This document shows, in pieces, positions 16,631-25,155 of a DNA stretch of 64,000 nucleotides; the stretch's first letter is position 1; each line of letters opens with the position of its first letter. The position numbers were made by a program, and so were the translations under genes. The stretch comes from Paenibacillus_E violae (GTDB taxonomy: Bacteria; Bacillota; Bacilli; Paenibacillales; NBRC-103111): assembly GCF_032461945.1 (NCBI RefSeq), contig NZ_JAWCUD010000008.1:124001-188000 (forward strand). The letters run 5' to 3'. The notes under the pieces were generated by a model. The model saw only the letters and a list, made by a program, of their open reading frames with translations, was not told where the DNA came from and did not search any database.

Positions 16631-18379
16631 GTGATACACATGGACTTCATATATAAGCGGTTGGTGGAAAATAACGACGAACTGGCAGCATCTGCGCTTA
16701 AAAGCCAAGTGCTTGATCCAGCATCCAAGTATTACGGTGGAATCATCGATGAGACGGGCATTGCGCGCGCCAGTCATCATAGTACACCTGTTTATATAGC
16801 TGCGTGGGCAGCGGCTTTGGTGAATCCGGACTCCAGATTCTACCATAGCGAGTCATTAGCAGCTTCCTTGGAGTTAGCAGCAGCGTTCATGCTGAACAGG
16901 CAGCATCCGGACGGGACGATTTCGCTGGGGTCAACCAATTATAACTCCCCGCCTGATACCGGCTTCGTAATTGGCGGCGTAGCGCAGATTTATCAGCTGC
17001 TCGCTGGTCATGATTGGTCGGTCCTACAGCCAATAGCGGCCAAACTAAAGCTATTTCTTGAACGAACCATACCGGCCATGCTGACGGGAGGCTGTCATAC
17101 GCCGAATCATCGATGGGTGCTTACGGCAGCTTTAGCCCAGTTGTATGACATTTTCCAAAGGCCCGAGCTCCTCGCACGAGCGGATGAATGGCTCGCAGAA
17201 GGCCTAGATATTACGGCAGATGGCGAATGGACGGAACGGAGCAACGGAATCTACAATGCCGTCAGCAATGTTGCGCTGTATCATACGGCTCGCGTCTTGC
17301 ATCGTCCCGAATTATTGGATAGTGTGCGCCGGAATCTGCGTATGATGGTCTACCTCATCCATCCGTCAGGTGAAGTGGTGACCGACTATTCGGGCCGGCA
17401 GGATTTTGGCCAAACCTATGACATGGCTACCTATTATACGATTTATCGCCTAATGGCTGCTCATGACAAGGACCCGCTCTTCGCCGCCATGTGCGATTAT
17501 GCCGCTGCTTTCGTCAAGCGTCCGGACGGTGTAAATAATAATGCTCTACTGCATGTGCTGCTTTACCCAGAAGTAGGGGAAACCCTCCGTGATTTGGAAC
17601 GCGCCGAACTTCCTGATCAATATGCTTGTATGCTGAATCAGCATCATCCGATGAATGAGCACCTGAACTTAATCGATGCTGTCGGTCATCATCTGAAAAT
17701 TCAGCACAGCTCCATGCATCTGGCATTCGGAGCGCCGGTCGTGCGCATTCGCGAGAAGGATAAGAGCATAACGATTATGCCGCAAACGCCGTCCTTTTTC
17801 TCGCTTCGCCATGGGAAAGTCAGGCTGCTGGGCATTAAGCTGTCCACGTCCTTTTCTCCGGGTATCGTCAAATTTGATCAGCTAACCGCCCAAGATGGCG
17901 TCTATCGGCTAGGTGTCGTTATGGAAAAAGGCTACAATGGACCTATTCCACAGCAGCATCTTCCCCTTTCGGCGAAAGGGCCGGTAAGTCCGTGGTATTT
18001 GCTGCCGCATCAGCACCGGCCAATGACGCATCTGCAAACCCATGAGCTGCAGGTGGAAATTAAACAAAATTCGTCCGATTGGACGGTGCGCATACATTCC
18101 GATGAGCGTGAAGACGTCTTTACGCAGCTAACCTTTATTCTGGGCAATGAAGGAGCAGCAGAGGGAGAAAATCTGCAGGATGCAGGCGACGGGAAATATT
18201 TCCTCAAAAGCGGATCTATGACCTATCGGGTGGAGGAAGACAGCATTGAAATATCTTCGGGAGCTTTCGAACACTTATTGCCTATACTTCGTGAAGATCA
18301 GCACCCGACAGGCTGCCAATATGTCCATGTGAACTTGGTGACGCCGTTTGACCGAACCTTCACGGTACGATTGCTGTAG
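16631..18379 (+). CDS. unrecognised (alpha/alpha)-barrel plus beta-sandwich protein, probably carbohydrate-active
   Basis: 582 residues, no signal peptide, so cytoplasmic. Residues about 40-330 consist of helical hairpins with motifs such as NRQHPDGTISLG, CHTPNHRWVLTAALAQLY and YDMATYYTIYRLMAA, like the alpha-toroid of polysaccharide lyases and GH88/105 enzymes. The C-terminal 200 residues are beta-rich. His/Asn/Arg in PNHRW and Tyr in QTYDMATYY are candidate catalytic residues. GTG 16631 follows the previous stop directly; ATG 16640 is an alternative start. Its place before a GH105-like gene suggests action on an imported uronic-acid-containing oligosaccharide. I cannot name the family, so this is a candidate new lyase or hydrolase. 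Confidence 0.7.
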   Translation: MIHMDFIYKRLVENNDELAASALKSQVLDPASKYYGGIIDETGIARASHHSTPVYIAAWAAALVNPDSRFYHSESLAASLELAAAFMLNRQHPDGTISLGSTNYNSPPDTGFVIGGVAQIYQLLAGHDWSVLQPIAAKLKLFLERTIPAMLTGGCHTPNHRWVLTAALAQLYDIFQRPELLARADEWLAEGLDITADGEWTERSNGIYNAVSNVALYHTARVLHRPELLDSVRRNLRMMVYLIHPSGEVVTDYSGRQDFGQTYDMATYYTIYRLMAAHDKDPLFAAMCDYAAAFVKRPDGVNNNALLHVLLYPEVGETLRDLERAELPDQYACMLNQHHPMNEHLNLIDAVGHHLKIQHSSMHLAFGAPVVRIREKDKSITIMPQTPSFFSLRHGKVRLLGIKLSTSFSPGIVKFDQLTAQDGVYRLGVVMEKGYNGPIPQQHLPLSAKGPVSPWYLLPHQHRPMTHLQTHELQVEIKQNSSDWTVRIHSDEREDVFTQLTFILGNEGAAEGENLQDAGDGKYFLKSGSMTYRVEEDSIEISSGAFEHLLPILREDQHPTGCQYVHVNLVTPFDRTFTVRLL

Positions 18380-18395
18380 AAAGGATTGTGGAGAG

Positions 18396-20618
18396 ATGAC
18401 AACCTATTTCAATGAACAAGAGAGCATCCAGTCACGCTTAGGTACGGACGAAAAACGCACGCTGAAAGTGCTTGCTGATCGCTATATCGGAGCCAATCCG
18501 CCTGTGCCGTTTGCTTTTCGGGCGTTCAATCGAGCAGGTATTCTGCAAAATGACGAGGGGTTATTCGATCTCAATCTTCGTCATAGATTTCCTGAGGCAA
18601 AGCAGGGGCAAATTTCTTATGCTTATTCGCTTGTATGGAGTGATAGTGACCGGAATCTAGACGTGTTGATGCGTTGTTTGGGCCCGGTTCAGTTTTACTT
18701 TAATGATGAACTATCCTACCGTTCCAACGTTATAGATGAGCTGAAGCCGGATGCGACTGTCAAATTAAACCTCAATTTCGTCAAAGGCTGGAATCGTCTT
18801 TTCATAAAAGCGAAAGTGACCCCGGCGGGATTCGGCTGTTTATTCGGATCGGATGAAGCTAAAGTAAGAATTCTAAATGTGCGTTCTCCTTTTGCTGAAA
18901 GAGCGGGCCAGGCGGGATGGGTGTATTCCGTTCCAATCGACGCTGATCTGTTCGAGGAGAATCCGCTGCCGGCATCGTTCTCTTCCGAGAAGGAGCAGGG
19001 CCTTAATTGGCTTCCGGGATCGGACTGGAGTGAAGAGGAGTTGGCGTTACAAGTTTGCGAGCGCTTATTCGGTCTTCAGCCAGGCAAGCGGGCCTACGCT
19101 TGGACCCAGCTGAACGCTACCGGCATGGGCCGGGCTCCTTATGTGTTAAAAGGGAGCACAACCGGACCGCTGACGGTCTGGGTGAACGGTCATCCAGTCG
19201 CTGCGGTCCAAACGGAAGGCAGCTTTGAAGTGGAGCTGCTGCTCGCCTTCGGCAAACACGATATGGTGATCCGCAGCGAGTGCGAACTGGCTTCACGCGC
19301 GTGGGGCTTCACCGTGCAGGCTTATGCGGGCGGAGAGCATTTACCGTTCCATGCGCCTGTAGACGTGCATGGCTCGAATGAGGCATGGCTCTATTTGGGT
19401 CCTTTTGATGCAAATGTGGAACTGAATGAGAACGAAATCGCTACGACGAAGCGAGTTTTTGCGAACCATTATTGGCGCTTAGACCGCCCGGAGACGTGGA
19501 TTCGTCCCTATTATGAGAACGCCATGCTGAGCAATAAATGGACCGTTGGCAATGTGACCAACTTTGCTCGCTGGGATTATCCGCTGGGGGTGACCATCTA
19601 CGGGCTGCTGCAAACCGGCCGTTTGCTGGAACGGCCGGATATTCTCTCGTATGCGCTGGAGCATGTTCAAAGCTGTACGGATATGTTCGAGTACTCGCTA
19701 TGGGACCGCGAGCAGTACGGGTTCCCGGCCATCAATCAGCAGCTGGTCATGATGAAAATGCTCGACAACTGCGGATCATTCGGATCGGCCATGTTGGAAT
19801 CGTATAAGGAAGATCAACATGCAGGTTATCTGCCGATTGCACAAAGGATTGCCGACTTCATGCTTCTGCAGTTGGAGCGGAAGGAAGACGGAGCCTTTTA
19901 TCGTGTGTGCCAGGATGAGTATTCGGAGAATACCATGTGGGCGGACGACCTTTATATGAGCACGCCTTTCCTGTGCCGCTATGCGGCAGTAACGGGAAAT
20001 CGTGAAGCGCTGGATGAGGCGGCGAAGCAGTTCCTATTATTCCGGAACTACTTATTTATGCCGGAGCAGCGCATCATGTCCCACGTATTTGATTTCAAAT
20101 ACGGGATGCCGACAAGGATTCCGTGGGGGCGCGGCAACGGATGGACCTTATTCTCACTGACCGAGGTGCTGGAGGCTTTGCCGGCAGATCATGCGCTTCG
20201 CGCTGAGCTTGTCCGCTTCTTTAACGAGCTGTGCGCAGGTTATGCCGAGCTTCAAGCAGCAAGCGGACTGTGGCATCAGGTATTGAATGATCCTGATGCG
20301 TATCTAGAGGCTTCTTGTACGGCGATGTTTGCGTATTCGTTTGCCAGAGGCGTCCGCTTTGGCTGGCTCGCGGAGCCGCAGCGGTACATACAGGCTGCGC
20401 TTAAAGCATGGGATGGCTTAACGCGGTATGCCATAGACGCGCAGGGTAACGTGCACGGCGTTTGCAGCGGCTCGCGGTATGCTTTTACAGCGGACTATTA
20501 CAAGAAGGATCTGCTTACCGTTACGAACGATAACCATGGGGTAGGCATTATGATGCTGGCGGGTACGGAGATCGTTAAGCTGAAGGGTTGGTTAAAGGAA
20601 CTGGCAAGCAGGGATTGA
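18396..20618 (+). CDS. GH105/GH88-like unsaturated glycosyl hydrolase with N-terminal beta domain
   Basis: About 740 residues. The N-terminal 350 residues are beta-rich, with two jelly-roll-like stretches. The C-terminal (alpha/alpha)6 barrel carries family hallmarks: WADDLYMSTPFLCRYA and WGRGNGWTLFSLTEVLEALP, then SGLWHQVL and EASCTAMFAY. Known members hydrate the delta-4,5 unsaturated uronic acid left by polysaccharide lyases and so release it; the Asp in WADD is the usual catalytic position. No signal peptide is seen, so it should act on imported oligomers. I start at ATG 18396, preceded by GGATTGTGGAGAG; the longer frame from 18348 overlaps the preceding gene. Last gene of the importer operon. 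Confidence 0.85.
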   Translation: MTTYFNEQESIQSRLGTDEKRTLKVLADRYIGANPPVPFAFRAFNRAGILQNDEGLFDLNLRHRFPEAKQGQISYAYSLVWSDSDRNLDVLMRCLGPVQFYFNDELSYRSNVIDELKPDATVKLNLNFVKGWNRLFIKAKVTPAGFGCLFGSDEAKVRILNVRSPFAERAGQAGWVYSVPIDADLFEENPLPASFSSEKEQGLNWLPGSDWSEEELALQVCERLFGLQPGKRAYAWTQLNATGMGRAPYVLKGSTTGPLTVWVNGHPVAAVQTEGSFEVELLLAFGKHDMVIRSECELASRAWGFTVQAYAGGEHLPFHAPVDVHGSNEAWLYLGPFDANVELNENEIATTKRVFANHYWRLDRPETWIRPYYENAMLSNKWTVGNVTNFARWDYPLGVTIYGLLQTGRLLERPDILSYALEHVQSCTDMFEYSLWDREQYGFPAINQQLVMMKMLDNCGSFGSAMLESYKEDQHAGYLPIAQRIADFMLLQLERKEDGAFYRVCQDEYSENTMWADDLYMSTPFLCRYAAVTGNREALDEAAKQFLLFRNYLFMPEQRIMSHVFDFKYGMPTRIPWGRGNGWTLFSLTEVLEALPADHALRAELVRFFNELCAGYAELQAASGLWHQVLNDPDAYLEASCTAMFAYSFARGVRFGWLAEPQRYIQAALKAWDGLTRYAIDAQGNVHGVCSGSRYAFTADYYKKDLLTVTNDNHGVGIMMLAGTEIVKLKGWLKELASRD

Positions 20619-20704
20619 AGACCGTCTGTCACGGCGGATTTTATATTCAAAAAGTTCTATTTTTCTTTGTCGATTTCTGACAGGAATAGCGCTTATAGTT
20701 CTTT

Positions 20705-20752
20705 CCTCTAGTATGCGAGAGAGATTCTCTCGATATATTAGAGGTTTTTTTT
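20705..20752 (+). terminator. intrinsic terminator of the sugar-use operon
   Basis: CCTCTA (20705-20710) pairs with TAGAGG (20739-20744) and CGAGAGA with TCTCTCG inside, followed by eight T residues. It lies about 90 bases after the GH105-like stop. Confidence 0.8.
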
Positions 20753-20890
20753 GTGTTTTCTACAATTTTTTACAGGTAACCTAAGCAAATAGTGCTAAAG
20801 GTACATAGTATAGGATTATGGCAGTCATACAATTTGCTAGATTCATATAACATGTCCGCCATTATACCAATACATTGCGAGGTGAGTAGG

Positions 20891-22603
20891 ATGATGCTTC
20901 CGATTAATGCAAAGGCTAGCCAGAAAACGGTTGATGTTTTGAACTATTTGTATGCAATATCAGGTTCCAAAACATTAACAGGTATTCATAACTGGCTGGA
21001 GGACCCCAGTGGTTATGTCAATGAAATTAACAAACTGTACGGTGATTACCCTGGTGTTGCCGGGTATGAAATGGGACCCATTTCAGGTCAGACAGCTGCG
21101 CAGGTCACATCTCAAAGACAGAATGTAACGAATGCAGCGAAGAAATATGTTCAAAGTGGCGGTATTGTGACCGTGATGTGGCATCAGAATTATCCACTCA
21201 CAACCTACACCTGGTCCAATGTTCAAAGGAGTACGACGGATGCGGAATTCAACCATGTGTGTACGCCTGGTACAGCAGAGTACAATTGGTTAATCTCGGA
21301 GTATGACAAGGTTGCGGTTTTTTTGAAACAACTCAGAGATGCCAACGTTCCTGTTCTTTGGCGCCCGTACCATGAGATGAACGGTGGCTGGTTCTGGTGG
21401 GGGAAGAAGCAAAATTTTAAGCTCCTCTGGGACATTATGTATGATCGGTTTACGAATTTTCATGGCTTAAATAACTTGCTTTGGGTTTGGAACGCCAATG
21501 CACCTAAGAGTTCAGACATTAACCCTTACTTGACACATTTCGTAGGGACAAGCAAATGCGATATTTTAGGAACGGATTTATATATGTATGGGAGTGAACC
21601 CTTTAAGCAGGAATATTATGATGGTCTCGTGGCTATTTCAGGTGGCAAACCGGTTGCTATTGCAGAAATCGGTCAATTATTTCCGAGCTCAACCTTTGCG
21701 AAGCAACCCAAATGGGCATGGTTCATGGAGTGGGCAAATTATTTATATGACTATAATACCTCCGCTCAGCGATATGCCTTATATTCGACTTCTTTAGAAA
21801 GAATGTTGAGTCGAAGTAAGATCAATATCCCCACAACACCGATTCCGGATACGCAAGCACCGACAATGCCATTGAATTTGGCGGCGTCTTCCAAGACCAT
21901 GACTTCGGTTACACTGACATGGATGGCATCCACGGATAATATTGGCGTTACGGGGTACGAAGTTTATGTAAATAACACAAACTTAGCGGGAACTACGACC
22001 ACGACCAGCTTCACGGTCACGGGTCTAACGGCGAATACGGCGTACCGTTTTCTAGTAAAAGCCAAAGATGCTGCGGGAAATAATTCTGCTTTTACGCCAC
22101 CGTTAACGGTGACAACCGATGCCATTTATACGGGGTTTGTTCGTGGAATTAATTTCGGAGGGGCATCTGTCACGATGGATGAGCAAGCATGGTTAGCGGG
22201 AGATAATGTTCTATTCACGTATTCCTCCAATACCAAAACTTACGTCAATTCGCCGGCAATTACACCGGTTCCAGCTGTTGATAGCGTTTCAAGCGTAATG
22301 CTTAATTCTAAAATTTATGCTTCAGAATCCAGTTTTACGGTTGCTCAAGCGCTGTCCAACGGCAATTATCAAGTGTATGTTTGGTCTCTTGAAAGTTCTC
22401 AAACAAATCCATCTGCTTTCGATTTGGTTCTTGAAGGTAGCCAGGTAACAACAGCTCCAATCGGTATATTAGCGCTAAACAGCTGGGCCAAATATGGTCC
22501 TTACGGTGTCACCGTAAAGGCCGGCGTGCTGAATATGGAGGTACGACGGGTAATTGGCGATCCGAGCCTGGCGGGGATGGCCATCTACACAGCCGCCGTG
22601 TAA
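20891..22603 (+). CDS. GH26 mannanase-like protein with FN3 and C-terminal beta domain
   Basis: About 570 residues. Residues 1-310 match GH26: acid/base Glu in WRPYHEMNGGWFWWG (about E162) and nucleophile Glu in AIAEIGQLF (about E259). A fibronectin type III domain follows (about 320-415, DTQAPTMPLNLAAS to LTVTTD), then a beta-rich C-terminal domain of about 150 residues, perhaps a carbohydrate-binding or malectin-like module. Known GH26 enzymes cleave beta-1,4-mannans. GAGGTGAGTAGG supports ATG 20891; a GTG 99 bases upstream is in frame. Neither start gives a signal peptide, which is odd for a protein with an FN3 linker that is normally secreted. Confidence 0.85.
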   Translation: MMLPINAKASQKTVDVLNYLYAISGSKTLTGIHNWLEDPSGYVNEINKLYGDYPGVAGYEMGPISGQTAAQVTSQRQNVTNAAKKYVQSGGIVTVMWHQNYPLTTYTWSNVQRSTTDAEFNHVCTPGTAEYNWLISEYDKVAVFLKQLRDANVPVLWRPYHEMNGGWFWWGKKQNFKLLWDIMYDRFTNFHGLNNLLWVWNANAPKSSDINPYLTHFVGTSKCDILGTDLYMYGSEPFKQEYYDGLVAISGGKPVAIAEIGQLFPSSTFAKQPKWAWFMEWANYLYDYNTSAQRYALYSTSLERMLSRSKINIPTTPIPDTQAPTMPLNLAASSKTMTSVTLTWMASTDNIGVTGYEVYVNNTNLAGTTTTTSFTVTGLTANTAYRFLVKAKDAAGNNSAFTPPLTVTTDAIYTGFVRGINFGGASVTMDEQAWLAGDNVLFTYSSNTKTYVNSPAITPVPAVDSVSSVMLNSKIYASESSFTVAQALSNGNYQVYVWSLESSQTNPSAFDLVLEGSQVTTAPIGILALNSWAKYGPYGVTVKAGVLNMEVRRVIGDPSLAGMAIYTAAV

Positions 22604-22653
22604 AGCAGAAAGTCCGACACCCACTTATCGTGTGTGTCGGACTTTCTGCTTTC
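22604..22653. terminator. long bidirectional terminator between the GH26 and collagen-like genes
   Basis: AGCAGAAAGTCCGACAC (22604-22620) is perfectly complementary to GTGTCGGACTTTCTGCT (22634-22650). It lies between convergent genes. Confidence 0.85.
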
Positions 22654-22662
22654 ATTGCTCTG

Positions 22663-23367
22663 TTAGCATGTGAAGGAATCGATAAAACGTAAATCGATAC
22701 CGAAAAACATCCAGGAGAAACCATTCCAACGGAAGCCGGCAATGGAATTACGACCGACAAAAGTCGGATAATACCAGAACTGCTGGCCATTGCTTAGCCA
22801 TACATAGGTGAAGCGGAACATGCAGCGTCTAATGCCACCCGGATCTACAGCGAATGTAGAACCAGCCACAGATTGCGGCTTTTGCGGGGTATACGCAGGC
22901 GGAGCCGAAGTTGGCGCTTGCTCATTGCCGCCTGGCACGCCAGGTTGCCCTGGGAATCCAGGCTGCCCCGGGAATCCAGGTTGCCCTGGGAATCCAGGTT
23001 GCCCTGGGAATCCAGGTTGCCCTGGGAATCCAGGCTGCCCCGGGAATCCAGGTTGCCCCGGGAATCCAGGCTGCCCCGGGAATCCAGATTGCCCTGGGAA
23101 TCCAGGCTGCCCTGGGAATCCGGATTGCCCTGGGAATCCAGGCTGCCCTGGGAATCCAGGCAAGCCCATGCCAGGCAAGCCGGGAAGCCCGAGCATGCGT
23201 GTGTCATATACAGGTACCCAAGCGTAGGCTTGCGGTACAGGATAGCCGTATGCATAAGGCACGGATTGAGGATAGGCTTCCGCATACGCAGGGTCAATTT
23301 CGGGCTGCTGCAATACGTCAGTGTCCCGTTCCAACTGCCGAGTCTCTTGTTTTTTGTTTGAAGTCAT
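22663..23367 (-). CDS. collagen-like GFPGQP-repeat protein, probable spore-surface protein
   Basis: 234 residues. Residues 1-60 are Pro/Tyr/Ala-rich with no signal peptide. Residues 71-142 are twelve 6-residue GFPGQ(P/S) units, that is Gly-X-Y collagen triplets, and are preceded by LGLPGLPGMGLP. The C-terminal 60 residues are aromatic-rich (FTYVWLSNGQQFWYYPTF, SIAGFRWNGFSWMFFGIDL) and end in Cys. AAGGAGGAACTTACATCC precedes the ATG. A sigma-K-like promoter lies upstream, pointing to expression in the mother cell late in sporulation and so to a coat or exosporium location, as for BclA-type filaments (inference). Confidence 0.85.
   Translation of the reverse strand: MTSNKKQETRQLERDTDVLQQPEIDPAYAEAYPQSVPYAYGYPVPQAYAWVPVYDTRMLGLPGLPGMGLPGFPGQPGFPGQSGFPGQPGFPGQSGFPGQPGFPGQPGFPGQPGFPGQPGFPGQPGFPGQPGFPGQPGFPGQPGVPGGNEQAPTSAPPAYTPQKPQSVAGSTFAVDPGGIRRCMFRFTYVWLSNGQQFWYYPTFVGRNSIAGFRWNGFSWMFFGIDLRFIDSFTC
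22942..23157. repeat. tandem 18-bp repeat, 12 copies, coding GFPGQP
   Basis: Twelve units of the type GGGAATCCAGGnTGCCCy run without interruption. Variation is almost only at silent or P/S-changing positions. Such arrays change copy number by slippage or recombination, so length should vary between strains. Confidence 0.9.
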
Positions 23368-23410
23368 GGATGTAAGTTCCTCCTTAGGTTAAAGCGGATT
23401 AGTCGATACT

Positions 23411-23438
23411 TACTATATGCAGGAGGCTAGACGAATGT
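23411..23438 (-). promoter_or_regulatory. sigma-K-like promoter of the collagen-like gene
   Basis: Read on the minus strand: AC, 17 bases, then CATATAGTA, which matches the sigma-K pattern AC-N17-CATANNNTA. The expected start is about 37 bases before the ATG and the AAGGAGG site lies between. Confidence 0.6.
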
Positions 23439-23636
23439 CACGGTTAGAACTGGTCAAGAGGAGAGATTTTGCCAAACTATACCATTAGTCCTAATTATAT
23501 TTTGATTTATGAAGGCTCTAGTCTTTTTATCCTAGTGATAAAGGGAAAATACGGGATTTACCTCCCATGGTTGGAACCTAATTTGTCGTATATAATAGAA
23601 ATTGGTTATATTTTGAAATAATTGGGGCGGGGTTAA

Positions 23637-24671
23637 TTGAAAGAACTTACGGGGAAAATGTTGAAATACGATGTAACAACGAGCTATGGGCTTGTATTGG
23701 CACCAAGCTTAACCGTTCTTACGGCAGAGCATTTAGATTTATTTAGACAGCATCGTATTGACTTCATGGACATTATTACGACAAATCCCCAAGAGCAACT
23801 GGAACAAGAACTAGTCGTCGCCGACACCCAAGATTCTTCAGAAATTCTAGTACAGCAAGCTTCTCAGCTCGCCAAGAAAATATTTGAGCAAATAGAGTCA
23901 GAGAATAAAATCCCATTGCTTGAAATTAAGAGTCAACTCATTCCTATTGTTCAGCAAGCTGCCGAACATCCTGATTTATTCGAATTGCTTGAAGCTGTCA
24001 AAGCCAAAGATGAGTACACGCATCAGCACAATGTCGGAGTAGGGGTACTTTCGACCCTAATTGGAAAGTGGCTTAAGATGGATGATAAAGAGATAGCCTT
24101 GTTGACGCTAGCTGCTACTTTGCATGATGTTGGTAAAATTAAAATATCGCAAGACATTCTCCAAAAGCCGGGGAAATTAACCAAAGATGAATTTAACACC
24201 ATGAAACAGCATACCATTCGGGGCTATAACATGCTTAGGGAAACGGTAGGAGTCAACTACCGAGTTTCACTTGTTGCGTTGCAGCACCATGAGCGAGCAG
24301 ACGGAAGTGGATATCCTATGGGTTTAAAAGATAGCCAAATCGATCGCTTGAGCCGGATTGTTGCCGTTGCCGATGTCTTCCATGCCATGTCCTCGAATAG
24401 ACCTTATCATGACATGATGCCGTTCTACGAAGTTGTGCGACAGATGCGCGCAGGGCTTTTTGGAGAGTTGGATCCACATATCGTATCCGTGTTTCTGAGA
24501 AATATTATTCGAAGTTTAGTTGGCAGGAAAGTGAAATTGACGGATGGTCGATGGGCGGAAGTCGTCTATATTAATCCAACAGATGATACAAATCCACTTG
24601 TAAGAGTCGATGAAGCATTTGTAGATCTTAGCCGAGAACGCCACATTCATATAAAGGAAGTTGTTGTATAA
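23637..24671 (+). CDS. HD-GYP domain cyclic-di-GMP phosphodiesterase-like protein
   Basis: 344 residues, TTG start behind GGGGCGGGGTTAA. The N-terminal 110 residues carry no recognised domain. The HD-GYP domain spans about 120-300 with HDVGKIKI (H163/D164) and HHERADGSGYP (GYP at 225-227), so metal and GYP residues are intact. Known HD-GYP enzymes hydrolyse cyclic di-GMP to GMP. A short C-terminal beta domain follows. A TATAAT at 23591-23596 may be its -10. The next gene, a LuxR-type regulator, overlaps by one base. Position just before the exopolysaccharide region suggests a link between cyclic di-GMP and matrix production (inference). Confidence 0.9.
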   Translation: MKELTGKMLKYDVTTSYGLVLAPSLTVLTAEHLDLFRQHRIDFMDIITTNPQEQLEQELVVADTQDSSEILVQQASQLAKKIFEQIESENKIPLLEIKSQLIPIVQQAAEHPDLFELLEAVKAKDEYTHQHNVGVGVLSTLIGKWLKMDDKEIALLTLAATLHDVGKIKISQDILQKPGKLTKDEFNTMKQHTIRGYNMLRETVGVNYRVSLVALQHHERADGSGYPMGLKDSQIDRLSRIVAVADVFHAMSSNRPYHDMMPFYEVVRQMRAGLFGELDPHIVSVFLRNIIRSLVGRKVKLTDGRWAEVVYINPTDDTNPLVRVDEAFVDLSRERHIHIKEVVV

Positions 24672-24967
24672 TGCATAATTCAAACGCAGAGAATACAGTT
24701 TTGCAACAATTTTTCACAAATTATGGGCTGACGCAGCGAGAATCGGAAATCCTTTCCCTTATCGCAACTCACGGGTACACAAACAAGGAAATTGCTGAAA
24801 GCTGTTGCATCAGCGAGAAAACAGTCAAGATTCACCTAGCGAATATTATGAGTAAAATCGGCATTGGCTCGATGCGCCGGCTGCTGGCACTACTTTTGCA
24901 GCAAGCGTTGATGGTTTCAGGACTTAAAAGTGAGAAGAATTTAGTGAAATCCGTAGGGATGAATTAA
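24671..24967 (+). CDS. small LuxR/GerE-type helix-turn-helix regulator
   Basis: 98 residues, mostly one LuxR DNA-binding domain: LTQRESEILSLIATHGYTNKEIAE then ISEKTVKIHLANIMSKIG. No receiver or ligand domain is present, as in GerE-type stand-alone regulators. TAATG overlap with the HD-GYP gene implies coupled translation. It could bind the GATAC-N5-GTATC dyads 90 bases downstream, but that is inference only. Confidence 0.88.
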   Translation: MHNSNAENTVLQQFFTNYGLTQRESEILSLIATHGYTNKEIAESCCISEKTVKIHLANIMSKIGIGSMRRLLALLLQQALMVSGLKSEKNLVKSVGMN

Positions 24968-24968
24968 C

Positions 24969-25008
24969 AAAAAGAGAAGGCCTTTCGAGGTGCTTTTCTT
25001 TTTTTTTT
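24969..25008 (+). terminator. terminator of the HD-GYP/LuxR pair
   Basis: AAAAAGAGAAGGCC can pair with GGTGCTTTTCTTTTT (some wobble or mismatch) across TTTCGA, followed by a run of ten T. Confidence 0.7.
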
Positions 25009-25057
25009 ATATGCATTTTAGGTGATACAATTTGGAACTTAATAAAGGAATATTTTG

Positions 25058-25115
25058 TTGACATGATACGAAAAGTATCTTAAAGTAATAATAGAATTAA
25101 GATACAAATAGTATC
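25058..25115 (+). promoter_or_regulatory. promoter of the epsA-like operon with two GATAC-N5-GTATC dyads
   Basis: TTGACA (25058-25063), a 17-bp spacer and TAAAGT (25081-25086) make a promoter. The first perfect dyad, GATAC-GAAAA-GTATC (25065-25079), fills the spacer; the second, GATAC-AAATA-GTATC (25101-25115), lies just past the expected start. Centres are 36 bp apart. The placement is that of a repressor with two operators. Confidence 0.65.
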
Positions 25116-25155
25116 ATTTAATTTCGAAAAAGATGACTTCTCACGGAGGGGAAAC

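Noticed and set aside
20654..20704. GTTCTAT and GTTCTTT half-sites before the GH26 gene
   Set aside because: Single half-sites without a paired arm, located just before a terminator; too weak to add to the SinR-type set.
22942..23157. Possible CRISPR-like array
   Set aside because: The 18-bp units are contiguous with no spacers and encode collagen triplets.
22808..23375. Long ORFs in three other frames across the collagen-like gene
   Set aside because: They are shadows of the 18-bp tandem repeat, which stays open in all frames; only the minus-strand frame has a ribosome site and sensible protein ends.
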